Shown one piece after another: positions 17,469-26,674 of a stretch of DNA of 64,000 nucleotides. How positions within the stretch are numbered: the first letter of the stretch is position 1; each line of letters begins with the position of its first letter. The notes under the pieces were generated by a model. It was not told the origin of the DNA. It saw only the letters and a program-made list of their open reading frames with translations, and did not search any database. The stretch is taken from positions 29,404 to 93,403 of the forward strand of contig CAZSRX010000013.1 of assembly GCA_964609675.1 (NCBI GenBank). Reading direction: 5' to 3'. The stretch is from CAZSRX01 sp964609675 [NCBI: uncultured Bacteroidota bacterium]. GTDB lineage: Bacteria; CLD3; SB21. The position numbers and the translations under genes are program-made.

Positions 17469-18589
17469 TACTGATCCTTTATACCTAAACGATCACGTAC
17501 CGCAGCGATCTGCCGCATTTTATATTTTTGATGACTACCCTCCCCTATTTCGTTCATTTGATAATGATACTGATCCACAATTTGAAATTCCACCGTTACA
17601 AAAACCACCCGGCCATATTCGGCAAATTCCGGCGCATAGAGAAATTCATCGGCTCGGATAGGTACATCAGCTACGATATTGATAATCTTATAATCGGGGC
17701 TGGTAAATGAATTTTCAGGCGCGGTCTTCAGCTCAAGGTCCGCAGGATAATGCGTGCGCACATAATGCGCATAATGCCGAAAATGAGGATAGTGGGCCAG
17801 CAGTTCCGAAAAAGTAATCAGATTGTTGTGCGAGCTATACGGAATGATATAGTTAAACGGACAAATCGTTCGCCCCAGATAATAAAGCACCGGGAGGATA
17901 TCGTCGAGCGTCAGGGTTACAATGCGGAAGCGGATACGGTCAAGAATCGATGCCGCGTGATTTTCTTTTTTGGATATCAGTTTGGTAATGATGCTGTTCT
18001 TGTCTTTATGACTGCCATAAAAATCCACAATGTGAAAGTCCTCCGCCTGCATCGTCGTTACGGCATCTTCTACTTTACGCACCACCGAGCGGTACAAGTC
18101 ACTCGGAGGCAACTGACAACGGTGCAGAAGTTCCCGTGCGTCGATATGGTTTATCGTATGCATGATTTTCAGAATCAGGCAGGCGGTAGCTTGCATTTTG
18201 GAACGGCGGCCGCCGGATGAAGCATACCGCAGCAGGCGTACAATGTCCATGTCATCGGATCGGAACTCGTGGGAAACGCGGTGCGGAAACTGCGCATCCA
18301 GATAATTAATCGCCTGTTTCATGATGTTTCGCAGGCGGCGCTGGTCATGCACATTATCCCAGTCATATCCGTTAACCCGAAGAAACCAGAGGATATCATC
18401 ATCCGAACGGAAGTTCAGACGAAACCACTCAATAACAGAATCTCCGGCCAATACCAGCCGGATAGCCTCCAGATCGCTCAGGGACATGGCGTTGGCATAT
18501 TGCTTTTCGCGCTCAGAAAGGTTTGGGATTTCCTGATTGGACGAATGGTTCCATAGGGGCTTGATTTGCGGTATTTTAGAAACAGCCAT
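17468..18589 (-). CDS. Divergent RelA/SpoT-fold protein, function unknown
   Basis: This 373-residue protein has no signal peptide or membrane helix. The first 180 residues are helical, with an AIRLVLAGDSVIEWF segment near 42-56. From about 190 the pattern follows the alarmone synthetase fold: KDKNSIITKLISKK (196-209), DRIRFRIVTLTLDDI (217-231), then the paired ...SPDYKIINIVADVPI... (298-311) and VEFQIVD (333-339). It ends with GEGSHQKYK (349-357). VEFQI lines up with the ExQ motif of RelA/SpoT, and the SH...YK lines up with the EH...YK helix. The Gly-Tyr-x-Ser-x-His motif is degenerate, so synthetase activity is doubtful. It may belong to the myxobacterial TIGR04552-type family; that name is from memory. 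It overlaps hslU by one base and follows the PHP gene. Confidence 0.65.
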   Translation of the reverse strand: MAVSKIPQIKPLWNHSSNQEIPNLSEREKQYANAMSLSDLEAIRLVLAGDSVIEWFRLNFRSDDDILWFLRVNGYDWDNVHDQRRLRNIMKQAINYLDAQFPHRVSHEFRSDDMDIVRLLRYASSGGRRSKMQATACLILKIMHTINHIDARELLHRCQLPPSDLYRSVVRKVEDAVTTMQAEDFHIVDFYGSHKDKNSIITKLISKKENHAASILDRIRFRIVTLTLDDILPVLYYLGRTICPFNYIIPYSSHNNLITFSELLAHYPHFRHYAHYVRTHYPADLELKTAPENSFTSPDYKIINIVADVPIRADEFLYAPEFAEYGRVVFVTVEFQIVDQYHYQMNEIGEGSHQKYKMRQIAAVRDRLGIKDQ

Positions 18590-18602
18590 GATGGGATTCT
18601 TA

Positions 18603-19466
18603 TTAAAGCATTAATTTGTTAAAAACAACGCGCGCTTTGAGATCATCCACAAGGGTTTCGGAAATGACATGTCGTCCGAATTCCTGTTGACCCGGGCGCC
18701 CGTGAAAATCGGAACCGCCCGTTTCTATAAGATGATATTGTTTGATGAGCCGCCGGTAATACCCGGCGCTGTCGGCGGGTACATAGGGATGCACGGTCTC
18801 GATGCCGTCCAGACCGTCGCGGATCATTTCGATGAGATATTTCTCTTTAATACACCGGCTTGGATGCGCCAATACCGCAACGCCGCCCGCCGATTTGATA
18901 ATATCAATGATTTTAGACGGCGCAATATCGGTCTTGCTTTCAAAGGCAATACCGTCCCGGCCGATGTAATCGCGGAACGCTTCAGCCGCCGTAGCCGTAT
19001 AACCTTTTTGAACCATCACCTCTGCGATATGCGGCCGTCCAATAGCGGAGTGGCGGGCACTCGCGGTGACCTGTTCCATGCTTATCGGTAGGCCGGCTGA
19101 CGAAAGTTTATCCAGAATTCTTTCCGCTCGCCGGTATCGCTCGTGCCTGAAATATTCAAGATGTTTTTGCAGGGCCGGATGTTCCGTGTCGAAACCATAA
19201 CCAAGAATATGAATCTCAATTTCTTCAATCATCGCGCTGAATTCTACGCCGTTAATGACGGTAATCGCCGACTGTTGGGCCGCTTGTTTAGCCGGCGCGA
19301 TACCGCCGATGGAGTCATGATCGGTTATACTGATAATAGATATGCCGGCCTGAACGGCCATCGTTACAATTTCTTCAGGCGTCAACGCACCGTCCGAAAA
19401 CGTTGAATGAATATGCAGGTCAGCCTTGCAGTCGTTCCGGAAAAAATTCATCGTTGTACGTTTCAC
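18603..19466 (-). CDS. PHP-domain metal-dependent phosphoesterase
   Basis: The 287-residue protein has all metal-binding motifs of the PHP family: ADLHIHSTFSDGALTPEE (about 15-32), SITDHDS (46-52), VLAHPSR in the middle and GGSDFHGRPG near the C-terminus. This is the YciV/RNase AM-like group, which hydrolyses 5'-phosphates of nucleotides or short RNAs at a trinuclear metal site. There is no histidinol phosphatase or polymerase context, so a nucleotide or RNA substrate is more likely. It follows the response regulator gene by 2 bases and precedes the RelA/SpoT-like gene by 13 bases. The pairing with an alarmone-like gene is noteworthy but not evidence of function. Confidence 0.9.
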   Translation of the reverse strand: MKRTTMNFFRNDCKADLHIHSTFSDGALTPEEIVTMAVQAGISIISITDHDSIGGIAPAKQAAQQSAITVINGVEFSAMIEEIEIHILGYGFDTEHPALQKHLEYFRHERYRRAERILDKLSSAGLPISMEQVTASARHSAIGRPHIAEVMVQKGYTATAAEAFRDYIGRDGIAFESKTDIAPSKIIDIIKSAGGVAVLAHPSRCIKEKYLIEMIRDGLDGIETVHPYVPADSAGYYRRLIKQYHLIETGGSDFHGRPGQQEFGRHVISETLVDDLKARVVFNKLML

Positions 19467-19468
19467 CC

Positions 19469-20563
19469 TTAATCCAGCAAATCCGTTAACACCGGAATCT
19501 GTTTTTTGACGGTCAGCCGGACGCCGCCGAGATTCATATCGATATCACCGAATATAAATATCCATTCCTGTTTGTCAGCAATCGGCACCAGCAGCATCGT
19601 ATTATGGTTGAACTCTAATGTGAGCATACGCAGTCCGTTCCCGAGTAATTCGGTATTGACTTTATCTATATATTCCAGTCCTCCCGGAATGATGTTCGGT
19701 AGGAGTGTCAGATCAAGCGGAGTTTCTTTTTTCTCCTGCACTACCGAAACGCGGGTGAAGCCGGCATTATCTACAATGGCTACCTGATCAATCCCTTTGA
19801 CTTTAAGAAACTCGGCCAGCGACTGTTTGATTTTTTCCTGGATTTCCTGCCGGTCAAGCTCCTTATTCTTGGTCTTCATTTCGGGAGTAACTTCGTCTTT
19901 ACGCCTCAGGCCTTCGAACAGCAGACTCTGCCACCCTTTGGTAATCGTCTCTTTGGAAGGACGTTCTCCTTTGCGGAACTCGAATTTACCATCTTCCCAG
20001 GTGATGATTTTGTAAAAGGCCTCTTCGCCCGACAGATTGCCGCATTCGGCGTGAATGATATTGCCTTCGTTAAAATAGATGATTCCTTTTTCGTCCGTCC
20101 GGCTGACGACCAGCGCCGCAACCATGCGCCCGAGCACGTTCATCTGAATCAGGTCAGAAAGCTGGAAATCGGTCACTTTGCCGTCGAAGCCCTTTTTGTC
20201 GGTCAGGGCATTGATGATATAATTGCGAAGATCCTCAATTTCAAACGGTTTTTCAATGTAATACAGCGAACCTCGCGCCGTAGCTTGTTTCTGAACTTCT
20301 TCCGAGCCGAACGCGGTCATAATAATGACTTTGGTAGTCGGATAGGTTTCCTTAATCTTCAGAAGCAGATCCAGTCCGGTTATGCCGGGCATTTTAATAT
20401 CGCTGACAACAAGATTAATAGGCACCTGGCTCAGAACATTCAGGGCTTCCTGTCCGCTGTTTACGCAGATCACCTCATACATATCCTTATCCTTGGCAAG
20501 GTTTTTGGATATGCTCCATGTTAAGTCTTCTTCATCATCGACAACTAGAACTTTTTTTTTCAT
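19469..20563 (-). CDS. Response regulator with REC, DUF4388 (PATAN) and Roadblock-like domains
   Basis: The 364-residue protein has a canonical receiver (about 1-120) with the acidic pair VDDEE, phosphoacceptor D55 in VVSDIKMPG and the Lys of YIEKP. Residues about 130-225 match the DUF4388/PATAN pattern (FQLSDLIQMN...GNIIHAECGNLSGEEAFYKI). The last 110 residues have the alternating strands of a Roadblock/LC7 domain (DQVAIVDNAGFTRVSV...). There is no DNA-binding output domain. Such proteins act through protein-protein contacts, and Roadblock modules regulate small GTPases of the MglA type. It lies 35 bases after the sensor kinase, which is probably its partner. The domain reading is by pattern; the function is inferred. 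Confidence 0.85.
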   Translation of the reverse strand: MKKKVLVVDDEEDLTWSISKNLAKDKDMYEVICVNSGQEALNVLSQVPINLVVSDIKMPGITGLDLLLKIKETYPTTKVIIMTAFGSEEVQKQATARGSLYYIEKPFEIEDLRNYIINALTDKKGFDGKVTDFQLSDLIQMNVLGRMVAALVVSRTDEKGIIYFNEGNIIHAECGNLSGEEAFYKIITWEDGKFEFRKGERPSKETITKGWQSLLFEGLRRKDEVTPEMKTKNKELDRQEIQEKIKQSLAEFLKVKGIDQVAIVDNAGFTRVSVVQEKKETPLDLTLLPNIIPGGLEYIDKVNTELLGNGLRMLTLEFNHNTMLLVPIADKQEWIFIFGDIDMNLGGVRLTVKKQIPVLTDLLD

Positions 20564-20598
20564 GATTTGCTCTCCGGTTGAATACCGTTACAACCCGG

Positions 20599-22752
20599 TC
20601 AGGGTATAATTTTTCCGTTGGCGGTCAGCTTATTCTGAATAGCCGTTAAATCTAAATTTTGTTGAATGTCCTTCAGCGGCAGAACCATGATAAATGTTGT
20701 GCCTTTTCCCGGCTCGCTTTCCACGTCGATTTCACCTCCGTGTTCATGAATGATACGGTACACGATGGAAAGTCCAAGTCCAACGCCGTTAGGCTTCGTG
20801 GTGAAAAAGGGATCAAAAATGGATTTAACATTCTCGGGAGTGATGCCGATGCCGGTGTCCGTAATCCGAACCTCGACGGCATCCTGCGGAATTAGTATCC
20901 GGGGAGGTATGGTCCGCCGGACGGGCCGGGCGCTGATGGTCAGCTTACCGTTCTGGCCGATGGCATCCATGGCGTTAATCAGCAGATTCAGGAATACCTG
21001 TTCCATCTGGTTGCCGTCAACGTACAGCAAAGGCAGATGCGGGTCATAATGTTCTTCGATAGTAATATGATCCGTGTGAGCCCGCTGTTTAAGCAGTATC
21101 TTGACTTCATTAATGATGGCCGGAAGGCTCTGCGATTGCCGCTCCGGACGGCCGGGCTTGGCGTAGGTGAAGAAGGCTTTCAGCAGTTCGTTCAATCGGT
21201 TAATCTGCTTGATAATGCGCCGGATATATTCAATTTTGAGGTCGTCCAGAGGAATTTCACGTTCCAGCGCCTGCGCCAGCGTCTTGATACCTGCCAGCGG
21301 GTTGCGGATTTCATGCGCGATACCGCCGGTCAGCAGGCCGAGCGAAACCAGTCGATCCATCCGTTGAATCGTATCGCGCATTTGCTTGATATGGGTAATG
21401 TCCCTGAAGCTGATGATGTATCCGGCCATCTTGCCGTTGCTGTCATAACGAACGGAGGTTGTGTAGCCAAGAAAGATTTCCTTGTTGTCGTGTGTCATCA
21501 GCTGAATTTCATCGCCCTGAACGGCCTCTTCCGTTTTGGTCGGTACCACCAGCACTTGCGAAGCTTTCTGACCGAAAATATCCGAGAGCGAGCGGTTCAC
21601 TAATTGGCCCTTGGTTAATCCGAGTATCTCCTCGCCGGCTTTATTCGCAAAAATGATCCGGCCTTCGAAATCCACGGTCAGGATTCCGGAACTGATGTTC
21701 TGCAGAATGCTTTCGTTAAAGTTTTTTAACTCGGTTAACGCGTACGTGGCCTCGCTAATCTGCACTTGAAGGTTCCGGTTGAAATCCGAGAGCTTGTCAA
21801 AAAGCTGGATGTTCTCAATCGCAAGGGCCATCTGTCCGGCAATGGTCATCAGCAGGGTCAGATCGGAGGATGCGAAATCCGTTCCGTCAATCTTGTTCAC
21901 GATGATTAGAATGCCGATCACTTTGCTCCTCACAAAGATCGGCGAACAAACCATTTTGGAAATATCGATGCCAAGAATGCCGGACAGCAATGAAGAAACC
22001 CGGTCGTCTGCCCGGGCATCGTTAATAATTATTGGTTTTTCGTTTTGTCCGATAAATTCAAAAAGACTGGTCGCCCGTGCCTCAAGCGGCCCCGGACGAA
22101 CCCGGGCACCCGCGGAATCCGATACGGCTTCAAGCGTCCAGACGTTATCCAGCTTGCTAATCAAAAAACCGCTTTCGGAATAGAACGCTTTAACGACATT
22201 ATTCGTGATTTCACTCAGAATTTCCTTGCGGTCTTTAATGGAAATCACGATCCGTGCAATATCCGATAAAATGCGCAACTCCTCCGTACGCTGGATGAGT
22301 TTTTGTTTTTCCGCCTCTTTTTCGGTTATCAGGTTCTCCAGTTTGTCATGAAGACTCTTAATCCGCAGAAGCGTGTAGACCCGCGTCAGCAGTTCAGCCC
22401 GGTTGACGGGCTTTGAAATGAAATCCTCCGCGCCGGCTGTAATGGCCTGGTTGCGGATGACATGATCGTTCTGGCTGGAGAAGATCATCACCGGGATGTG
22501 CCGCGTTTTTTCGAATTCTTTCAGCAGCCGACAGACCTGAAATCCGTCTATGCCGGCCATATCGGATGAAATGAGCGCCATATCGTAACGCAACGTCCGA
22601 ACCTTGTCAATCACTTCATGTCCGTTTTCGGTGTGCTCCACGGTATAACCGCTTTCCTCCAGCAGATTCCGCAGAAAATGCAGGTTGGCAATGTCCTCAT
22701 CGGCTATTAATATTTTTGACTTCAGCGGGGTCAGCATCGGTTTATTATTCAA
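20599..22752 (-). CDS. Hybrid-type sensor histidine kinase (REC-GAF-PAS-HisKA-HATPase)
   Basis: The 717-residue protein starts with a receiver-like domain (about 11-130), then a coiled linker, a GAF domain (about 160-315) and a PAS domain (about 345-450). The HisKA dimer follows, with H480 in GGIAHEIRNPLAG, and then an HATPase domain with the DTGIG and GLGLSI boxes. There is no membrane helix, so it senses something inside the cell. The receiver-like domain has Ser62 where the phosphoacceptor Asp normally lies (ALISSDMAGIDG) but keeps the acidic pair and the SKP Lys, so it is probably a pseudoreceiver. The response regulator gene is next. The gene begins 220 bases from the preceding gene and probably has its own promoter. 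Confidence 0.93.
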   Translation of the reverse strand: MNNKPMLTPLKSKILIADEDIANLHFLRNLLEESGYTVEHTENGHEVIDKVRTLRYDMALISSDMAGIDGFQVCRLLKEFEKTRHIPVMIFSSQNDHVIRNQAITAGAEDFISKPVNRAELLTRVYTLLRIKSLHDKLENLITEKEAEKQKLIQRTEELRILSDIARIVISIKDRKEILSEITNNVVKAFYSESGFLISKLDNVWTLEAVSDSAGARVRPGPLEARATSLFEFIGQNEKPIIINDARADDRVSSLLSGILGIDISKMVCSPIFVRSKVIGILIIVNKIDGTDFASSDLTLLMTIAGQMALAIENIQLFDKLSDFNRNLQVQISEATYALTELKNFNESILQNISSGILTVDFEGRIIFANKAGEEILGLTKGQLVNRSLSDIFGQKASQVLVVPTKTEEAVQGDEIQLMTHDNKEIFLGYTTSVRYDSNGKMAGYIISFRDITHIKQMRDTIQRMDRLVSLGLLTGGIAHEIRNPLAGIKTLAQALEREIPLDDLKIEYIRRIIKQINRLNELLKAFFTYAKPGRPERQSQSLPAIINEVKILLKQRAHTDHITIEEHYDPHLPLLYVDGNQMEQVFLNLLINAMDAIGQNGKLTISARPVRRTIPPRILIPQDAVEVRITDTGIGITPENVKSIFDPFFTTKPNGVGLGLSIVYRIIHEHGGEIDVESEPGKGTTFIMVLPLKDIQQNLDLTAIQNKLTANGKIIP

Positions 22753-22972
22753 TTCATATTTTTAAATATAACAATTTTTGAACTAAAAAGAAATAAAAAA
22801 GCCGGATAGTAGCTATTCGTTTCTGTGATTAGCATTTTTCCATCCCGCTTTACAACGCGACGTCAACCGGCCTTACTATACAAAGAATATTTCGAAATCT
22901 TGCAAAACGATATGAATTAACGAATAACGCCGAGGTTTTTTAATAATTAAAAATATGCGGAATGAAACCGTA

Positions 22973-23758
22973 TCATCGGATAGCATTATTTTTCCTGGCC
23001 GGTCGGATTACAAGCACATCGCCGCCCTCCTGATGCATGGCCTTCATAAAGAGCGGAATATCATAAGTGAAATCCCTGCCCCGTTTGGTGCCGACATCGT
23101 TGGTGATAATTCGATCTTTTGTATAGCCGGTAATCGTAACCATATGATATTCCGGCCCCGGCGGCGTATAGTAAGGATTGTTCAGGGTGCGGCCGTAAGT
23201 AGGCGCGATAACCGGATAACCGGAAGCAATCTCCCGTTTAATGTCTTCCACGGTAGCTTTACGGATAATCTGAATCTGATCGTCACGGTAGCCAAGAAAT
23301 CCCGTCATGAGCATTTTTACCGAATCGGCGTGAATGTCCTTGTGGACACCGAAATGCCTTATCTGCCAGGCAATCATATCAAGCAGGGTCCTATCCACGG
23401 TTTGGAGATCGACGCTATCGATTTGACGGTCATAATAGACGGCCTGCAGAAGCGCGGCTTCTTCGCAGCTGGCATGATGAAGTTCCCAACTCGCCTGATT
23501 CTGAAACGGCGCCTGGCAGAAAAAAGGCACTTTCAGATAGGCCCTTTCAGGAATCACCGTAATTCGCGGCTGTTCGATAGAGGAATCCGGTAAAATGGCT
23601 TTAAGGCTGTCCCGTTGTAAATCTTCCAGAACTTCCCGGTTACGCCGGTCCGTTTCGTAGCGGTGATAATAATTGATGATGCGGTGATAAAAGAAAATCA
23701 GCGCGGCAATAACCAGCCCCAGAATGATTATTAAAATAAACTTATGTTTGATTTTCAT
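22973..23758 (-). CDS. Membrane-anchored C39-like (papain-fold) peptidase
   Basis: The 261-residue protein has an N-terminal membrane helix (about 6-26) and then a peptidase C39-like domain. The catalytic Cys is in HHASCEEAALLQA, the preceding Gln in VPFFCQAPF, and the His in EYHMVTITGY followed by the Asn/Asp of RIITNDVG. These are in the order of a papain-like active site. The domain should face the periplasm, because the N-terminal side is Lys-rich. Targets are unknown; without an ABC transporter nearby it is not a bacteriocin-leader protease. It overlaps the end of the NAD(P)HX gene by 17 bases, so the start at 23758 is plausible. Confidence 0.82.
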   Translation of the reverse strand: MKIKHKFILIIILGLVIAALIFFYHRIINYYHRYETDRRNREVLEDLQRDSLKAILPDSSIEQPRITVIPERAYLKVPFFCQAPFQNQASWELHHASCEEAALLQAVYYDRQIDSVDLQTVDRTLLDMIAWQIRHFGVHKDIHADSVKMLMTGFLGYRDDQIQIIRKATVEDIKREIASGYPVIAPTYGRTLNNPYYTPPGPEYHMVTITGYTKDRIITNDVGTKRGRDFTYDIPLFMKAMHQEGGDVLVIRPARKNNAIR

Positions 23759-25313
23759 CAGGGTTTACGCCGGTTACGGTTTTCAGAGCTTTGGGAATAA
23801 ATCGAATGAGATCGCTGGCTATCAGGGACCACTCGGTAAGATCATTTTTGGCCAAGTCGCCGCAAAGTCCGTGCAGGTAAGCGCCCGCCCAGGCCGCTTG
23901 TTCCAGAGGGATATTCTGCAATGCCAGACCGGCTATCATGCCTGTCAATACGTCGCCCGAACCGGCCGTAGCCATGCCCGGATTGCCGGTATTCGTCACC
24001 TTTACGGCACCGGACGGAGACGCTATTAACGTGGGAGAACCTTTTAGCAGAATGGTTTGACGTATTTTTTTTGATTGCTGCATCAGCACGTCAATTTTAT
24101 TTTCTTTAATGACGGATGTTTGCAGACCTGAGAGAGTGGCCAGTTCCCCGATATGCGGCGTAAACACCAGTTTGGATGGCGCGTTGCGTATTATATCGGT
24201 TTTCTGCGCTAAGGCAAAAATGGCATCGGCATCGATAATCACGGGTTTCGGGCTGCATTTAATAATTTCTTCAACAACTTTTTGCGTTTCTTCAAGACGC
24301 GACAGACCCGGTCCCAGCGCCACCATATCGCACCATGACAGCAGTTCGATGATTTTATCCATAGCCTGCAGGCCGATGCTTCCGGTGCTGGTTTCAGGCA
24401 GAGCGACGGTGAGGGCTTCCGGAAGCCCGTTTTCAATCACATGGGCTATGGACTGGGGCACGGCGACTTTGAGCATACCGGTACCGCATCGCATGGCCGC
24501 GCGGGCTGTCAGCAGCGCTGCGCCGGACATACCACGGGAACCCGCTATCACCGCGCATTTTCCGAAGTTGTATTTATAAGAGTCCTGCGGGCGTGGTTTC
24601 AAAAGGGCGGCTATATCCTGCTTTTCGATCAGCAAAACCTCGCCGCCGCCGATGAGCGCGTCAGGTATGCCGATGTCTGCGGTTATTACCTGTCCCGCAT
24701 ACGTCTTCCCGTTTCCGAATATCAGGCCCCGTTTAGGCAGCCCAAAGGTAATCGTTACATCGGCTTCCACCGCGGTATTACCCGGATAACCGGTTTCGCC
24801 GTTGAGCCCGGACGGAATATCCACCGAAACGACAGCCGAACCGTGATCTTTTTTCCAGTCGTTGATTACATTGACAATCGATAGAAAACTGCCGGATAAA
24901 TCGCCTTTGTTCCCAGTCCCTAACAGGGCGTCAATAATCAGCGCCGGCGGTTCCTTGGGTATGGCTGAAAGGTTGTTTTCCACAAAATGAATCTCATTTC
25001 CGGTAGCTACCAGACGGTTGAAATTCAACAGCGCGTCATGGCGTATATCGGGTATGCTGGCACAGACAAATACAAGCGGCGTATAGCCCTGTTGAATTAA
25101 ATGGCGCGCGATAACAAATCCATCGCCGCCGTTGTTGCCCTTGCCGCAAAACACATATACGCGCCGCTCTAGTTGTTGAGAATATTTCTGACGGATATAA
25201 TCCGAAACCGCGCGACCGGCGTTTTCCATAAGCGTTTCGCCGGAAACGCCGTAACTTTGTATAGTTTTACGGTCAATCTCCTGCATCTCGTGGGGTGATA
25301 CAATACGTTTCAT
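23742..25313 (-). CDS. nnr: Bifunctional NAD(P)H-hydrate epimerase / ADP-dependent NAD(P)H-hydrate dehydratase
   Basis: The 523-residue enzyme repairs NAD(P)HX, the damaged hydrated form of NAD(P)H. The N-terminal YjeF epimerase domain (about 1-215) opens with the ETLMENAGRAV helix and has the GKGNNGGDGFVIAR loop. The C-terminal ribokinase-like dehydratase domain (about 225-510) has the GSRGMSGAA region and the NPGMATAGSGDVLTGMIAG phosphate-binding loop. Both domains are complete, as in E. coli Nnr. It stands between tRNA-Pro and the C39-like peptidase on the same strand. Function is well supported by the two diagnostic loops. Confidence 0.96.
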   Translation of the reverse strand: MKRIVSPHEMQEIDRKTIQSYGVSGETLMENAGRAVSDYIRQKYSQQLERRVYVFCGKGNNGGDGFVIARHLIQQGYTPLVFVCASIPDIRHDALLNFNRLVATGNEIHFVENNLSAIPKEPPALIIDALLGTGNKGDLSGSFLSIVNVINDWKKDHGSAVVSVDIPSGLNGETGYPGNTAVEADVTITFGLPKRGLIFGNGKTYAGQVITADIGIPDALIGGGEVLLIEKQDIAALLKPRPQDSYKYNFGKCAVIAGSRGMSGAALLTARAAMRCGTGMLKVAVPQSIAHVIENGLPEALTVALPETSTGSIGLQAMDKIIELLSWCDMVALGPGLSRLEETQKVVEEIIKCSPKPVIIDADAIFALAQKTDIIRNAPSKLVFTPHIGELATLSGLQTSVIKENKIDVLMQQSKKIRQTILLKGSPTLIASPSGAVKVTNTGNPGMATAGSGDVLTGMIAGLALQNIPLEQAAWAGAYLHGLCGDLAKNDLTEWSLIASDLIRFIPKALKTVTGVNPDENQT

Positions 25314-25399
25314 AGCGGATTAAAATTTAATTCCGATTCATTGTAAGATTTTACCGGGGATTTTATCTTTAAGAATCTTTAAGATAAACTTTCAGTTAG

Positions 25400-25474
25400 T
25401 CGGAATGAGAGGATTTGAACCTCCGACCCCTCCCACCCCAAGGGAGTGCGCTATCCGGGCTGCGCCACATTCCG
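25400..25474 (-). tRNA. tRNA-Pro (anticodon GGG)
   Basis: On the minus strand the cloverleaf folds fully. The seven-base acceptor pairs CGGAATG with CATTCCG. The D-arm contains GGCGCAGCCCGG. The anticodon stem CTCCC/GGGAG encloses the loop TTGGGGT, which gives anticodon GGG. The T-arm loop is TTCAAAT. The discriminator is A and no CCA is encoded. The GGG anticodon reads CCC and CCT proline codons. The gene stands between the nnr and aminotransferase genes on the same strand, which is not unusual. Confidence 0.95.
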
Positions 25475-25498
25475 AGCAAATATTTTGCATAATATAAT

Positions 25499-26665
25499 TT
25501 ATTTTTTCAAATTCTCAAGGTTTTTTATCGCTTTTTTCAGATTTTCATCGGAAGTGCCGAATGAAAACCGGACATACCCTTCGCCGGCGGCCCCGAAAGC
25601 GTTTCCCGGAACCGAGACAATTTTGCATTTTTCAAGCAGTTGCTCGCAGGCCTGGTCAGAATTCCATCCGAATTTGCGCAGGTTGACGAAAGCATAAAAA
25701 GCGCCCTGCGGACGGAAACACGTCAGGCCGTTTTCATGGACTCCCTTGCAAACAAGGTCTCGCCGGCGCCTATAAGCGGCCGTCATTTCCCGAACGCTGT
25801 CCTGCGGCCCCTGAAGGGCTTCCACTCCGCCCCACTGGCTAACAGATGACGGGCAGGTTGCCGACAATTGCTGCAGCTTGTTAACTTCGTTGATGATTTT
25901 TTTATCTGCAGCCAAATACGCCAAACGCCAGCCGGTCATGGAGTAGGCCTTGGAAAAACCATTGAGAATAATGGTCCGCTCCCGCATGCCCTTGAGCGCC
26001 GCGCAGGAATAAAATTGATTGGAATCAAACATGATTTTTTCATAAATATCATCGCTGATAAGAATCAAGTTATTGTCGCGACATACGCCGGCAATAATCT
26101 CCAGTTCCTCAAGGGAAAGCACCTTACCCGTGGGGTTGGATGGGCTATTGATAATCAGCATGCGGGTGCGCGGCGTAATTTTAGATAATAGAGCCGATTC
26201 CGTGACCGCATAGTTCTCTTCTTCTTTAGTAGCGATACCGACATATTTTCCGCCAACCAGATTGACACAGCTTTCATAACCAACCCAGCAAGGTTCCAGC
26301 GTCAGCACTTCGTCGCCGGGATTGATAAAAGCCAGCACACAGTACATAATCGCCTGCTTGCCTCCGGGCGTTACGATAATTTCGGTGTCGGGATTGTAAG
26401 ATAGTTTATAATCCTCCTCGAGCTTTCTGGCCACTGCCCGGCGCAGTTCAATAATGCCCCGGCTGTTGGTATACTTGGTGTATCCTTTCAACATGGCCTG
26501 ATAACCGGCTTCGATAATGTTTTTAGGCGTCAGGAAATCCGGTTCTCCGATCGTCAGGTCAATAACGGCCTCGCCGGCATCTTTTAGCGCCTTGGCTTTT
26601 TCAGCTAAGCTAACGGTAGCGGATGATTTTACGTAACTCATGTTGGCGGCAAATTTATAATCCAT
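25499..26665 (-). CDS. Pyridoxal-phosphate aminotransferase, class I (aspartate aminotransferase type)
   Basis: The 388-residue enzyme transfers amino groups, most likely between aspartate and 2-oxoglutarate. The N-terminal LTIGEPDFLTP motif and the Asn in INSPSNPTG are typical. The catalytic lysine is in NGFSKAYSMTGWRLAY, and the substrate-carboxylate Arg is in the C-terminal YVRFSFGTSD. These point to the 1-beta (Thermus/Bacillus) subgroup, which includes enzymes acting on Asp and on prephenate. The substrate is therefore not settled. The gene is nine bases after gmhB and precedes the tRNA; the whole run reads on the minus strand. Confidence 0.93.
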   Translation of the reverse strand: MDYKFAANMSYVKSSATVSLAEKAKALKDAGEAVIDLTIGEPDFLTPKNIIEAGYQAMLKGYTKYTNSRGIIELRRAVARKLEEDYKLSYNPDTEIIVTPGGKQAIMYCVLAFINPGDEVLTLEPCWVGYESCVNLVGGKYVGIATKEEENYAVTESALLSKITPRTRMLIINSPSNPTGKVLSLEELEIIAGVCRDNNLILISDDIYEKIMFDSNQFYSCAALKGMRERTIILNGFSKAYSMTGWRLAYLAADKKIINEVNKLQQLSATCPSSVSQWGGVEALQGPQDSVREMTAAYRRRRDLVCKGVHENGLTCFRPQGAFYAFVNLRKFGWNSDQACEQLLEKCKIVSVPGNAFGAAGEGYVRFSFGTSDENLKKAIKNLENLKK

Positions 26666-26674
26666 GGCAGTACC

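Noticed and set aside
25340-25398. Short repeats (ATCTTTAAG twice) next to tRNA-Pro as an attachment site or terminator
   Set aside because: The two copies are direct and only nine bases long. No integrase or matching copy is in the window, and the hairpin they could form is weak.
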